A stretch of DNA of 64,000 bases from JALCOL01 sp022649665 (GTDB taxonomy: Bacteria; Bacillota; Bacilli; Lactobacillales; Enterococcaceae): assembly GCA_030372335.1 (NCBI GenBank), contig JAUDCW010000006.1, one strand, 5' to 3'. The notes under the pieces were generated by a model that saw only the letters and a list, made by a program, of their open reading frames with translations, searched no databases and was not told where the DNA came from. Of the stretch, positions 15,651-24,443 are shown piece after piece (positions within the stretch are counted from its first letter, which is position 1; the number at the start of each line of letters is the position of its first letter). The position numbers and the translations under genes are program-made.

Positions 15651-18142
15651 CAGGGCATCACCCCTTTGCTGGTCGCGACGAGATTCCATTCAAGCGCTGC
15701 TTCATCATTTCGGACACTTTTGACTGTTGAGTAATCGATTATGATCCCAACATGCTGAGAATTCCACGATTCTGTAATGTTTGTTTGCCCTGAATTACTG
15801 CTGGTATATATTCTTCCCGCAGTTTCCAGATTATTTTGCGTATGATCTGCAGGATTTATCCACTTGATCAAATTTTTGAAATCACTGTTTTTACTGCTGG
15901 ACAATTTGACGTCAACTGCCCAGCCGTCACTAGTTCCGCGTTCATTTGAAACAACGACATCATGATCCTTTTGCCAGAAAAGTTTCGCATCGCCGCCGCC
16001 TAGCCGGATCCTACCGAAGTCGATCGATGCTGGAAGCTTGACGAACCCAAGTTCGCCTTCTTGAACAGTTACCGGGACTGTGTAAGTAAACTCCGCTTTA
16101 TGCCCGGTCACGAGCGTTTCTGAAACCACTACTTTAGCAGTCGTGTCCCCGATTTTTGAAGTATCAGGGTATTCTGCGAAGCGTTCGACGGTGATCCCGG
16201 TATTTCCGCCAGTATCGACCGTATTCGCCAATAAGCTGTCCAGCTTTGCATGATCATCTTTCCAGTTGACTTCGATCTTTTTGGGCGTCAGCTGATTGAC
16301 ATGCATCAGACGGTAACCGGCATTCGTGATCTCAAAAAAAACATCGAGATTATCTTTTAATTCATTGATCTGGTGATATGCGGAGTTTGTCGTATAGCCG
16401 ATCTTGGCTTCGACACTCTCCACCTTGATAATGTCGCCGGAATTCACTGTTTGGATTCGATTTTTCCCCCAAATATCTAAATAATCTTGTTTCTTCATAT
16501 CGCCATTTGCCCATTGATGGTCTTTGACAGAAATGTTCGTTAAGTCTTTGCTTTCCGCAGCTGACAGATCAAGATAAGCGAGGCCCAAATAGTATTTACT
16601 CCAAAAACCAGTGTGGATCGGCAGATTTTCATTCGTCCCGCCGGAAGTTGCGATGATTTTCAGCTGTCCCCGTTCATTAAGTAAAGCAAATGCCCCAGCA
16701 GCATCATAACCGACCGTTCTTTCATATCCCCGAAGAACGATCGCATTCCCATAATTTACCCGGGCCTTGCTCACGGACTGTGAATCACTGGTCCTCGAGT
16801 TGAACTTCAGTGTCACATTGTCAGCAAATTTCGCATCGATCCGGTCATTTTTGATCTTATTAGTGATCGAGCTCGGAACCAGCGGAAAAATTTTGGGACT
16901 GATGAATGGTACAGAAGTCCCGTCCGACTCCGTTGCATGGTCGAAAAGGCGTGCCAAAGCATTTGCATCCCACTTCTCTCCCAACACATAATCTGCATCT
17001 TTCGATTGGATCACGCCCGGTGTCTCAGTGACATTTACCGGAACTGTGTAAGTGAACTCTGCTTTGTGCCCGGTCACGAGCATTTCTGAAACCACTACTT
17101 TGGCGGTCGTGTCCCCCGTTTTTGAAGTATCAGGGTATTCTGCAAAGCGTTCGACGGTGATCCCTGTATTTCCGCCGGTATCGATCGTGTTGGCTAATAG
17201 TCTATCCAATTTTACATGATCATCTTTCCAGTTGACTTCGATCTTTTTGGGCGTCAGCTGATTGACGTGCATCAAACGATAGCCGCTATTCGTGATCTCA
17301 AAAAAGATTTCTTTTTTGTTTTTCAGCTGACTGAGATCGCCATCATATGAATCTTGCTTGTACCGGATTTTCTCTTCAATATTCTCTGCCTTGATGACGT
17401 CTCCCGGATGGGCTACTTGTACCCGCTGACTTCCCCAACGATTCAAAAAATCCTGTTTTCTTGTGTTACCCGTTGCTGCTAAATAATCTTTCACTGAGAT
17501 TTTGCTCAAATCTTTTTCGCCAACTTGCGATAAATCAAGATAAGCGAGTCCGGTATAAAAATCGTCACCAACGAGTGGTTGGATCGCAGCATTTGTGATC
17601 GCATTGCCGGCCGTTGCAACGATTTTCAACTGCCCCTTTTCATTGATCAAAGCAAATACGCCCCCTGGATCTGTGGGTTCGATTCCAAATCCTCCTAAAA
17701 GAATCGCATTGCCATAATAAGCGGTTGCACGGGCAGTCGCTTTTACGGGCCCAGTCTTTGAGTTGAATGTCAGCTTGACATCATCTGCAAACAAGGCATT
17801 GATCCGATTGCCTCTGATCGACTTTGAGATCGAGTAAGGAACAAGGGAAGTGATCTTCCCCGAACTATACGGCACATCGGTTCCATCTGCTTCAGTCGCT
17901 GACTTGACCAGTCGTGCACGCGCCGGACCGTCCCACATTTCACCTAAAACGTAGCCCGCATTCTGAGCGATAATCGTTCCCGCGGTTGCAGTCGGCAGCT
18001 GTGCATTGATTGAAACAGGGAGTGGCTTTACTGTCTCTTCCTGATCACTCGAGGCATGCGCATGAAAATCTTCAAAAACAGCAGCAGCGAAAGACAACAA
18101 TAAAATCGACACCACCGGCAACCACTTTTTGATACGGCTCAT
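15650..18142 (-). CDS. Large WxL surface protein with duplicated carbohydrate/mucin-binding-like units, module A
   Basis: About 830 aa. After a signal peptide come two homologous units of about 330 residues, starting at GTIIAQNAGYVLGE and GVIQSKDADYVLGE. Each has a segment like the mucin/carbohydrate-binding modules (FALINEKGQLKI, YTGLAYLDLS, FLNRWGSQRV, GYRLMHVNQLTP) and ends with an Ig-like stretch (KKIEVNWKDDH, AEFTYTVPV). A C-terminal WxL domain has DGWAVDV and LEWNLVAT. Parts of the two units are about 90 percent identical even in DNA. ATG 18142 is chosen because GGGGGTGG is properly spaced; a GTG lies three codons upstream. First gene of operon A, divergent from the Mga-like regulator. 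Confidence 0.85.
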   Translation of the reverse strand: MSRIKKWLPVVSILLLSFAAAVFEDFHAHASSDQEETVKPLPVSINAQLPTATAGTIIAQNAGYVLGEMWDGPARARLVKSATEADGTDVPYSSGKITSLVPYSISKSIRGNRINALFADDVKLTFNSKTGPVKATARATAYYGNAILLGGFGIEPTDPGGVFALINEKGQLKIVATAGNAITNAAIQPLVGDDFYTGLAYLDLSQVGEKDLSKISVKDYLAATGNTRKQDFLNRWGSQRVQVAHPGDVIKAENIEEKIRYKQDSYDGDLSQLKNKKEIFFEITNSGYRLMHVNQLTPKKIEVNWKDDHVKLDRLLANTIDTGGNTGITVERFAEYPDTSKTGDTTAKVVVSEMLVTGHKAEFTYTVPVNVTETPGVIQSKDADYVLGEKWDANALARLFDHATESDGTSVPFISPKIFPLVPSSITNKIKNDRIDAKFADNVTLKFNSRTSDSQSVSKARVNYGNAIVLRGYERTVGYDAAGAFALLNERGQLKIIATSGGTNENLPIHTGFWSKYYLGLAYLDLSAAESKDLTNISVKDHQWANGDMKKQDYLDIWGKNRIQTVNSGDIIKVESVEAKIGYTTNSAYHQINELKDNLDVFFEITNAGYRLMHVNQLTPKKIEVNWKDDHAKLDSLLANTVDTGGNTGITVERFAEYPDTSKIGDTTAKVVVSETLVTGHKAEFTYTVPVTVQEGELGFVKLPASIDFGRIRLGGGDAKLFWQKDHDVVVSNERGTSDGWAVDVKLSSSKNSDFKNLIKWINPADHTQNNLETAGRIYTSSNSGQTNITESWNSQHVGIIIDYSTVKSVRNDEAALEWNLVATSKGVMP
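16071..16338. repeat. Internal direct repeat, copy 1, in the large WxL gene
   Basis: Near-identical to 17037-17307 (copy 2). It encodes the end of the carbohydrate-binding-like unit plus the Ig-like stretch. High DNA identity implies a recent duplication or gene conversion. Confidence 0.8.
17037..17307. repeat. Internal direct repeat, copy 2, in the large WxL gene
   Basis: Second copy of the repeat at 16071-16338, about 966 bases apart, in the same orientation and reading frame. Substitutions are scattered and mostly at third codon positions. Confidence 0.8.
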
Positions 18143-18282
18143 CGGATCCACCCCCTATCGATCCGCCTCACTTTTCAGTCCTCTTCAGCATTTAATTGCT
18201 CTTATCTCAGCTGCCGCCTTTCGTTTGGGTACGATAACTGAAAACCACCACATGGTCAATGGACAATAAATTTTGATTTCCC

Positions 18283-18310
18283 TTGAAATCCTTCCCGATA
18301 CCGCTATACT
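18283..18310 (+). promoter_or_regulatory. Promoter of Mga-like regulator A
   Basis: TTGAAA (18283-18288), 16-base spacer, TATACT (18305-18310). It lies in the 311-base divergent region between operon A and the regulator gene. Confidence 0.55.
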
Positions 18311-18316
18311 TTATTT

Positions 18317-18340
18317 AATAGAAAGAAAACGCTTTCTATT
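18317..18340 (+). promoter_or_regulatory. cre-like operator (CcpA) downstream of the regulator A promoter
   Basis: AATAGAAAG and CTTTCTATT form an inverted repeat whose centre AGAAAACGCTTTCT (18324-18337) resembles the catabolite-responsive element TGWAANCGNTNWCA. It sits just after the predicted transcription start, a position where CcpA normally represses. Confidence 0.5.
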
Positions 18341-18412
18341 AAATGTTGAACGATTGTTATCTATTATTCCTCATATTCAGAGTAGGGCCCTTCTCATCCG
18401 TTGTCAGCTCAG

Positions 18413-18436
18413 TTTTTGCCTAGGGGTAGGCAAAAA
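18413..18436 (+). promoter_or_regulatory. Conserved hairpin/operator before regulator A start
   Basis: TTTTTGCCTA-GGGG-TAGGCAAAAA, a perfect 10-base inverted repeat ending 17 bases before the ATG and next to AAGGAGG. The same arms occur at the same place before regulator B (24444-24467). Could be an autoregulatory DNA site or an mRNA hairpin controlling translation. Confidence 0.65.
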
Positions 18437-18453
18437 TAAGAAGGAGGAAAATC

Positions 18454-19992
18454 ATGGAACGATTGCTGGAAAAAAACCTGTATCGTCATTTCCGGATTAT
18501 TTATTTTCTGCTCCATCATCACTGGATAACGATTGGTGAACTATCGGATCAACTTGCGATCCCAACCCGTACGATCCGCCAAAGTATCGGCGAGATCAAT
18601 GAATATATCCAACCCGCAAAAATCGAAAGCAGTTATCAGCGCGGTATCCATCTAACTTACGGTGTCGAGCTCAATCCGCTGTATATTTATTCGGCGATCT
18701 ATAAACAGTCCGAAAATTTTTTGATCCTTGAAGAAGTTTTTTTACATGATTACCCGTGTCTTACCGCACTTGCTGATAAGTTGTTCATCAGCGAGTCGAC
18801 ATTGAAACGGAAAATCGCGATCATCAATAGCATCACTTTTCCGTATGGTTTTGAGATCGATCCGCGAAAAATGGATGTCATCGGCAACGAGAAAAAAATC
18901 TATTTTTTTTATTACAGCTATCTGATCGAAAAATACGGAGTGCTCGAAAGTCTGCTGTCGAAAGCTGAATTATCGATCATCAATGAACTGATCACTGAAT
19001 TTTTTGGTGCTTTTCGGCAATTGAAAGATGCCAAGCGCGAAGTCTACGCCTACTTCAATAAAATCCGAGCAATGCTTTTTATCAGTTTGCACCGGATAAA
19101 AAGGGGGCACCTTTTAAAACCGCATGATCAGTCAATGGATCAGATCACTTTTAGCCCTTCGATAGCTGTGCGCGAGAAAATCGCTGCATATTATAAAATC
19201 GACTGTACCAGAAATGTTTTATATCATTTGTTTTATTGCTTCTTCAATCCGCGTTATGCTTGGTCACCGGCAGATCTTGCCAGAAAATCAAAGAAAGATC
19301 CCGCAATTGATAAAATCCGTTCGGCACTGTTTGAGTGTCTGTCTGCAATCGAGCGGACGGAAGCTCTTGTCATCCCGCACAAAGACCGTGTTTTGTTGGA
19401 TCTTTATAATGCCACCAGCTATATCAGCGGCCCTACAAAAATTTTATACGATCCTGAAGAAGAATTCCTCGTGAATTTAAATCAATACTATCAAAAATTT
19501 ATGCTGCGGACGAAACAAAAACTAGTCTATTTTTTGACTCGCCGTCCGCTTGAGATCTATCTTGACGACTCCGTGATCGATTCATTTTTATTCATGTTGA
19601 TCACTTCGTGGGATCATCTGCAAAAGCAGCTCGAGAAGAAAGCCCCGCGCGTCAAAGCGGCGATCTTCTTGAACAGCAGCTTGGAGCATAACCGCTTTGT
19701 GCTGGATGATCTTGCCTATCACTTGCGGTCTCGTTTAGATATGCACTTGGTCTCAGCTGGAACGATCAAAGAGCTCAGCAATGCTTGTACAGAATTCGAT
19801 CTGCTGATCACGAATTTATCAGCATTTGAACTTCCGAATTGTCCGATCGTCTCGATCCATTCGAATCCAACGATCGAAGACTTCGATAAGATCATCCAAG
19901 TTTATGATACGATCGTTGACCGTAAAGTCGCGGAAAAAGTCCCGCCCAAAAAAGGAATCGAAAGTTACTATATCTATCGCAATTACAACTGA
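18454..19992 (+). CDS. Mga-like transcriptional regulator, module A
   Basis: A 512-aa stand-alone virulence-type regulator. An N-terminal helix-turn-helix (about 18-62, TIGELSDQLAIPTRTIRQSIGEIN) is followed by a second Mga-type one (about 100-145, ALADKLFISESTLKRKIAIIN). PRD-like helical regions occupy the middle, and an EIIB-like domain (about 405-495) runs from AAIFLNSSLEHNRFVLDDL to SIHSNPTIEDFDKI. Such proteins respond to phosphotransferase-system phosphorylation and activate surface-protein genes. It is divergent from WxL operon A, its likely target. ATG 18454 follows AAGGAGG. Paralogue of 24480-25964; both begin MERLLEKNL. Confidence 0.85.
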   Translation: MERLLEKNLYRHFRIIYFLLHHHWITIGELSDQLAIPTRTIRQSIGEINEYIQPAKIESSYQRGIHLTYGVELNPLYIYSAIYKQSENFLILEEVFLHDYPCLTALADKLFISESTLKRKIAIINSITFPYGFEIDPRKMDVIGNEKKIYFFYYSYLIEKYGVLESLLSKAELSIINELITEFFGAFRQLKDAKREVYAYFNKIRAMLFISLHRIKRGHLLKPHDQSMDQITFSPSIAVREKIAAYYKIDCTRNVLYHLFYCFFNPRYAWSPADLARKSKKDPAIDKIRSALFECLSAIERTEALVIPHKDRVLLDLYNATSYISGPTKILYDPEEEFLVNLNQYYQKFMLRTKQKLVYFLTRRPLEIYLDDSVIDSFLFMLITSWDHLQKQLEKKAPRVKAAIFLNSSLEHNRFVLDDLAYHLRSRLDMHLVSAGTIKELSNACTEFDLLITNLSAFELPNCPIVSIHSNPTIEDFDKIIQVYDTIVDRKVAEKVPPKKGIESYYIYRNYN

Positions 19993-20027
19993 AAAGCAGC
20001 ATCGGAAGCGATGTTTCTCCAGAAATA

Positions 20028-20056
20028 GGGACCTTGACAATAAATTGTCAGGGCCC
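20028..20056. terminator. Terminator between regulator A and WxL operon B
   Basis: CCTTGACAA / TTGTCAGGG stem extended by GGG/CCC with a bulged A. It is placed between convergent genes; T-tracts are short on both strands. Confidence 0.5.
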
Positions 20057-20071
20057 CTTTGCGGTCGGTAT

Positions 20072-21076
20072 CTATTTCATTTTTTTCCGTTTTCTTCTGA
20101 AAAGCCAGCTTATGATCAAGCCAATCATCAAAATCCCTGCCAAAAGCAGAACAACCTGATATTTTCGGAAAAAGTTTTCTTGCGGCTTGAGCGCATCGAT
20201 TTTTTTCGCCTGCGCCGCATCGACCGTAAATTTTTTCTGATAATTCCAATGCTGGGTACCGTGGGTGATTTCAACCATTGCTTTGTATTCACCAGCTGGA
20301 TAGTTTCCTTTGAGTTCGACTGGATAATCGAATTTCGTTTCCGGTGTAATATCGATTTGACTTTCTTGGCTATCAATCGTTTTCCCGTCAGCGTTTACGA
20401 CCGTCGCCTTGAATTTGGCACCTTTGAGGAGCGTCGGCTGAACACTATACACTTTTGTATTGACAGAATAGCTTTCTGCCGCGAGCTGCTTTACTTCAAG
20501 ACCGTCAAAGCGGATTTCCGCCGCCGGTCGGACGTCGCTGTCTCCTCTTAAAACCAGCGGGATCGTGTACGAAATGACATTGCGGATCACTGTGCTGCTT
20601 TTTTTCTCTTCTCCTTTCTTTTCAGCGACATTCAAGCCGCCGATCAAAATCCCGTGATAGCTTTCATTGGGAAATACGACTGTTCCGTTCACAGTTTGAC
20701 TGCTGCCGGCGGGAACGACGACTTCACGGTCGATCATCACCAGATCCGCCAATTTGTATTTTTGCGCCTCCGTCTCGGGCAGACTGTCCGTGTAGTTGAT
20801 GCTGCCAGCTGCATTCGTCCGGGCTTTGCCCATTTTGATCGTAAATGTTTTTTCATGATCAGCTGAGTTCGTGATCCGCAGTCCAAAAGTATCCGTTGCG
20901 CCCGGTGTCCAGCGAATATCGTAAAACGAATCTGATTTATCCGTTTGATGTTCTGAAAAAACTGTTCCGACACTGAACGAATCCGACGTTTCTGCAGCAA
21001 AAGTTTGGGAAGGCCGGCCCCACCAAAACGTGCATCCGCTGATGAGTACGAGCAGCAGCTTGATTAAGTTTTTCAT
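20072..21076 (-). CDS. WxL-interacting membrane protein (DUF916 + DUF3324), module B
   Basis: A 334-aa homologue of 13335-14336 with the same order: signal peptide, DUF916 domain (SFSVGTVFSEHQTDKSDSFYDIRW), DUF3324 domain, C-terminal helix and a strongly basic tail (RRKRKKMK). Most of the chain is near-identical to the module A protein, for example the DITPETKFDYPVELKG stretch. I start at ATG 21076, which begins the signal peptide and has GGGAGC upstream; an earlier in-frame start overlaps the preceding gene. Last gene of operon B. Confidence 0.87.
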   Translation of the reverse strand: MKNLIKLLLVLISGCTFWWGRPSQTFAAETSDSFSVGTVFSEHQTDKSDSFYDIRWTPGATDTFGLRITNSADHEKTFTIKMGKARTNAAGSINYTDSLPETEAQKYKLADLVMIDREVVVPAGSSQTVNGTVVFPNESYHGILIGGLNVAEKKGEEKKSSTVIRNVISYTIPLVLRGDSDVRPAAEIRFDGLEVKQLAAESYSVNTKVYSVQPTLLKGAKFKATVVNADGKTIDSQESQIDITPETKFDYPVELKGNYPAGEYKAMVEITHGTQHWNYQKKFTVDAAQAKKIDALKPQENFFRKYQVVLLLAGILMIGLIISWLFRRKRKKMK

Positions 21077-21095
21077 ACAAAGCTCCCGCGGCAGA

Positions 21096-21590
21096 TCACG
21101 GCTGAACATTTCCTTTGACTAGCGTCCAATCGACCACAAAAGTCAGTGTTTTCTTTTCAGTAATGTTCGTATACTTTAAGGTGGCCGGCAGTGTTTCTGC
21201 AGCATTTTCGCCGAAAACATTCGATTTTTTCTCATCAACCGTCGCTGCCGAGGCAGCATCGACGGTTTTTCCATTGATTCCGAGGGTCCGGTTTTGATCT
21301 ACGGTCTCTACTTTAGCTTGCAGCGTATACCCTTTCGTATCGCCAGAATAATCGGTCACTTTGTAAGTGAGGTCTTTCGAGCCGAAATCAACTGTTGGTG
21401 CCAGCGGCTTGCTCCCGAAATCCAAGGTAGACCCGATCGCCAGTGTCACGTCGCCTGCGGTCGTCCCCGCTGAAACCGTCGTTTGCCCATTCAATGTATC
21501 AGCAGCTTGTACCGGACTTCCGCATAGGAATGCTGTTCCTAACATGATCCCACCAATAAATAGTAAACTTGCTGTTTGTTTTTTCATCAT
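21096..21590 (-). CDS. Small WxL domain surface protein, module B
   Basis: A 164-aa secreted protein with signal peptide and a WxL domain; the distal motif is VDWTLVKG near the C-terminus and the proximal site reads GYTLQAK. Paralogue of 14379-14864, sharing PTVDFGSKD and NAAETLPATLKYTNITE. Start at the double ATG 21590/21587 behind AAGGAG; the longer upstream frame runs into the preceding gene. Confidence 0.85.
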   Translation of the reverse strand: MMKKQTASLLFIGGIMLGTAFLCGSPVQAADTLNGQTTVSAGTTAGDVTLAIGSTLDFGSKPLAPTVDFGSKDLTYKVTDYSGDTKGYTLQAKVETVDQNRTLGINGKTVDAASAATVDEKKSNVFGENAAETLPATLKYTNITEKKTLTFVVDWTLVKGNVQP

Positions 21591-21601
21591 GAATTCTCCT
21601 T

Positions 21602-22087
21602 TTAATTTTGAATTGTATTTTCCGGCTGCAAATTCCATTCCAACTGTGCCGTATATTTTCCCGCTTGAGCCTTTGAAGAAACGATCACCGCTGCCTGGAC
21701 CGTGCATTCTTTTCTTTGACTCTGTTCTTTTTGAACGATCACCGGCCGGCTGGCTGCGGTCACTTCACTGCCGTTCAAAACTAAAGCAAACTGATCTTTA
21801 TACTTCGAATAATTCGGTGACGCGACAGTGATTTTCCAGCCTTCTGCGATGCCGCGAAAATCAGTCACGATCGTTTGGATCGTGCCGATGTCTTTCGTGA
21901 TCGTTTTTCCTGCCAATTGCACTTTGAATCCCAGGTCATTCGGCGATGATAGTGAAAAGTCGCCGGAAATAATTTCTCCTCGAACCTGTGTCGTTTGCGC
22001 TGCAGCACTTGCCGCTGCTTCCGGGAGTACTAAGAAAAACAAACTCACAAGAAGCACACCTGCACTGATTATTTTTTCACCCATCAT
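21602..22087 (-). CDS. WxL domain surface protein of 161 aa, module B
   Basis: Signal peptide (about 1-28), then RGEIISGDFSLSSPNDLGFKVQ and a WxL-type domain with EGWKITV and LEWNLQPE at the end. Paralogue of 14879-15370. AAAGGAGCG precedes the ATG. It overlaps the upstream anchor gene by 11 bases, exactly as in module A. Confidence 0.82.
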   Translation of the reverse strand: MMGEKIISAGVLLVSLFFLVLPEAAASAAAQTTQVRGEIISGDFSLSSPNDLGFKVQLAGKTITKDIGTIQTIVTDFRGIAEGWKITVASPNYSKYKDQFALVLNGSEVTAASRPVIVQKEQSQRKECTVQAAVIVSSKAQAGKYTAQLEWNLQPENTIQN

Positions 22088-22385
22088 TCGCTCCTTTCCG
22101 CCGTTTGCCGACCAGTAAAATCACCAGGATCAAAAGCGAAACACCCGCAAAACTGAGAATCTTGCTGCTGAACAGTTCTTCACCGGTTTGCATCAAGCGA
22201 TGCGTTGAAGGCTTTGTCCCTGCCGGATTTTTTTTTACCGAGTTTGCAGTTTTTTCCTTTTCCGTTGATCGTTGGATCAATTCTCCGTGCACTTCCGATT
22301 CAGCGGCTTGTGCAATCATTTGCATTTTGCTGATGATGAAAAGAATACTGAGCACACAGAGGAAAATTCGGATTCCTTTCCTCAT
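22077..22385 (-). CDS. Small sortase-type anchored protein with LMQTG motif, module B
   Basis: A 102-aa protein with signal peptide, short mature part starting ESEVHGELIQRS, then LMQTGEE, a hydrophobic helix (KILSFAGVSLLILVILLV) and the tail GKRRKGANDG. Same architecture and same non-canonical LMQTG pentapeptide as the module A protein. Start ATG overlaps the stop of the large WxL gene as TGATG; a TTG one codon upstream is less likely. Confidence 0.77.
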   Translation of the reverse strand: MRKGIRIFLCVLSILFIISKMQMIAQAAESEVHGELIQRSTEKEKTANSVKKNPAGTKPSTHRLMQTGEELFSSKILSFAGVSLLILVILLVGKRRKGANDG

Positions 22386-24292
22386 CAAGGCGTCACTCCT
22401 TTACTGGTTGAAACAAGCTTCCATTCGATCGTTGCTTCATCGCTGCGGACGGCTTCAACGGTTGAATAGTCGATGACGATTCCCGCTTGCTCCGCACCCC
22501 ATGAGGCTGTGATCGCTGTCTTTCCTTTGTTAGCACTCTGATAGATTTCACCGACTTCGTTTAAATTTTTTTCTGAATGATCTTTTTGATCGATCCATTT
22601 GACATAGTTTGGAAAATCACCGCTTTTACTATCTTTCAGTGCCGTTTCAACTGCCCAGCCATCTGCGGAATCACGGTTGTTTGTGACAACGACCGCTTGA
22701 TCTTTTGGCCAAAATAATTTTTGACGGCTTCCCAGCGGCACTTGTCCAAAGTCAACTCCCGCGGGAATCGTATCGAATTGCAAACTGCCTTGTTCGACAG
22801 TCACTGGCACCTCATAGATATACGTTGCTTTTTTTCCTGATTGCAACTTTTCAGAAACCAGCACTTTGGTGGTCGTTTGCCCTGACACTGTTGTATCCGG
22901 ATATTCGGTAAACTTTTCGACCGTGATATTCTGATATCCGGCAGTATCGATCGCGTTTGCCAAAAGATGATCGATCGCTGCATGTGTCGCGCCGTAGCCA
23001 ACGCTCAGCGTTTTAGGCGTCAGCTGGTTGATCGCCAGCGGCCGATACCCTCGTGCAGTTATTTCAAAAAAAATCTCTTTGTTGTTCTTTAGCTGATCGA
23101 TCCCGTGATAAATCGAGTCTTGTGTATAACCGATATTTCCATCAACATTTTCAGCTTTGACGATGTCGCCTGCTTGCACGGCTTCGACACGCTGAGTTCC
23201 CCAAAGATCCAGGAAATGCTGTTTGAGTATATCGCCGGTCGCCCATTGATAATTTTTGACGGAAATATTGGTCAGATCTTTTGCAACATCGTTGGACATA
23301 TCAAGATGCGCGATCCCTGTATAAAATGCACCGATAAAACCGATATGCAGCGGAAGATCCACATTTCTTTCGCCTGAAGTTGCGACGATCTTCAGCTGAT
23401 TATTTTCTTGGATCAATGCAAATGCCCCGGCAGCATCATAAGTGGATCCCATATCCAAACCGTGCAAAATAATCGTATTCCCAAAATTTGCAGTTGCATT
23501 ACTGGTCGATTGCACGGTCCCTGTTTCCGAATGAAATGTCCACGTGACTTTATCCGCGAAGATCGTATCGATCCGCTCATTATGGATCGCATCACTGACT
23601 GACTTGGGGATCACGGGGACCATTTTTTTGTCATCAAAAGGTATCTCCCGTCCATCCGCCTCAGCTGCCGATTTGAATGATTTTCGCTGCGCTGCACTGT
23701 CCCATCGTTCACCCAATGTGTAAGCCGCATCTTGCGTAGTGATAACTCCGGGATCTTGCAGTTTCGAAAGTTTCACTGAAATCGTTTCGGTATAAGACTT
23801 CGTGCTGCCCGCAGAATTATTCGAATCGATCCAATAACCGTTGCTCTTCATTTGATAAGTGTACTGGCAGTCTACGTAATAAGTGACCTTGATATCGACC
23901 GTGTTGACGGCTTTTTTACTCGTCCCCCTAGTCAATCGGAGCTGTTTGCTGCTCGTCTCCGCTTGAATAATCCCGGGATCTGCCGATTTGGCACTCGTCA
24001 GTACCAGATCATGTGTTCCAGAAAATCGGTAAATATCTCTTTCCCAATAATTGACCGATCCGCGGGCATCGAGTGTCGCGACCATTTGATCCCCGACTTG
24101 TCCGCCCAGCTCTTTACTGGTAAGTTGCGCTGTAAATTTTCCCCATCCCTCGCGCGTCTGGTCATAAGCCAGCTTAGCCGCCTCTTCAACATTATTTGAC
24201 GCTTTTACCGTAATCGGTGACCATAATCCGGTCACTAGAATTCCGAGTACGCCCATTATAATAAACAAATACCACTTTCTTTTTCGCCCCAT
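22385..24292 (-). CDS. Large WxL surface protein with one carbohydrate/mucin-binding-like unit, module B
   Basis: A 635-aa protein. Signal peptide, then a distinct N-terminal part (about 35-180) with no close counterpart in module A. One unit follows that is homologous to the two units of the module A protein (GVITTQDAAYTLGERW to NQLTPKTLSV), with an Ig-like stretch after it. The WxL domain has DGWAVET and IEWKLVST. Starts at ATG 24292 behind GGAGGGGGGAG. First gene of operon B, divergent from regulator B. It differs from module A by carrying one unit instead of two. Confidence 0.85.
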   Translation of the reverse strand: MGRKRKWYLFIIMGVLGILVTGLWSPITVKASNNVEEAAKLAYDQTREGWGKFTAQLTSKELGGQVGDQMVATLDARGSVNYWERDIYRFSGTHDLVLTSAKSADPGIIQAETSSKQLRLTRGTSKKAVNTVDIKVTYYVDCQYTYQMKSNGYWIDSNNSAGSTKSYTETISVKLSKLQDPGVITTQDAAYTLGERWDSAAQRKSFKSAAEADGREIPFDDKKMVPVIPKSVSDAIHNERIDTIFADKVTWTFHSETGTVQSTSNATANFGNTIILHGLDMGSTYDAAGAFALIQENNQLKIVATSGERNVDLPLHIGFIGAFYTGIAHLDMSNDVAKDLTNISVKNYQWATGDILKQHFLDLWGTQRVEAVQAGDIVKAENVDGNIGYTQDSIYHGIDQLKNNKEIFFEITARGYRPLAINQLTPKTLSVGYGATHAAIDHLLANAIDTAGYQNITVEKFTEYPDTTVSGQTTTKVLVSEKLQSGKKATYIYEVPVTVEQGSLQFDTIPAGVDFGQVPLGSRQKLFWPKDQAVVVTNNRDSADGWAVETALKDSKSGDFPNYVKWIDQKDHSEKNLNEVGEIYQSANKGKTAITASWGAEQAGIVIDYSTVEAVRSDEATIEWKLVSTSKGVTP

Positions 24293-24367
24293 CAGCTCCC
24301 CCCTCCGATCTGTCTAAACATCTTCCCTCGCGCTTGGTCAAAATATTATTTCTTTCAGCCGCTGATA

Positions 24368-24408
24368 TTGACACTTACCTAATAGCCATTATTATCGACC
24401 TCGATAAT
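24368..24408 (+). promoter_or_regulatory. Promoter of regulator B with overlapping palindrome
   Basis: TTGACA (24368-24373), 16-base spacer, TATTAT (24390-24395). A perfect inverted repeat ATTATCGA-CC-TCGATAAT (24391-24408) covers the -10 element and start region and is a likely operator. It is not present before regulator A, which has a cre-like site instead. Confidence 0.5.
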
Positions 24409-24443
24409 TATTATAGTCCCCTTTTTATCAAGCAGCTGTTCAC

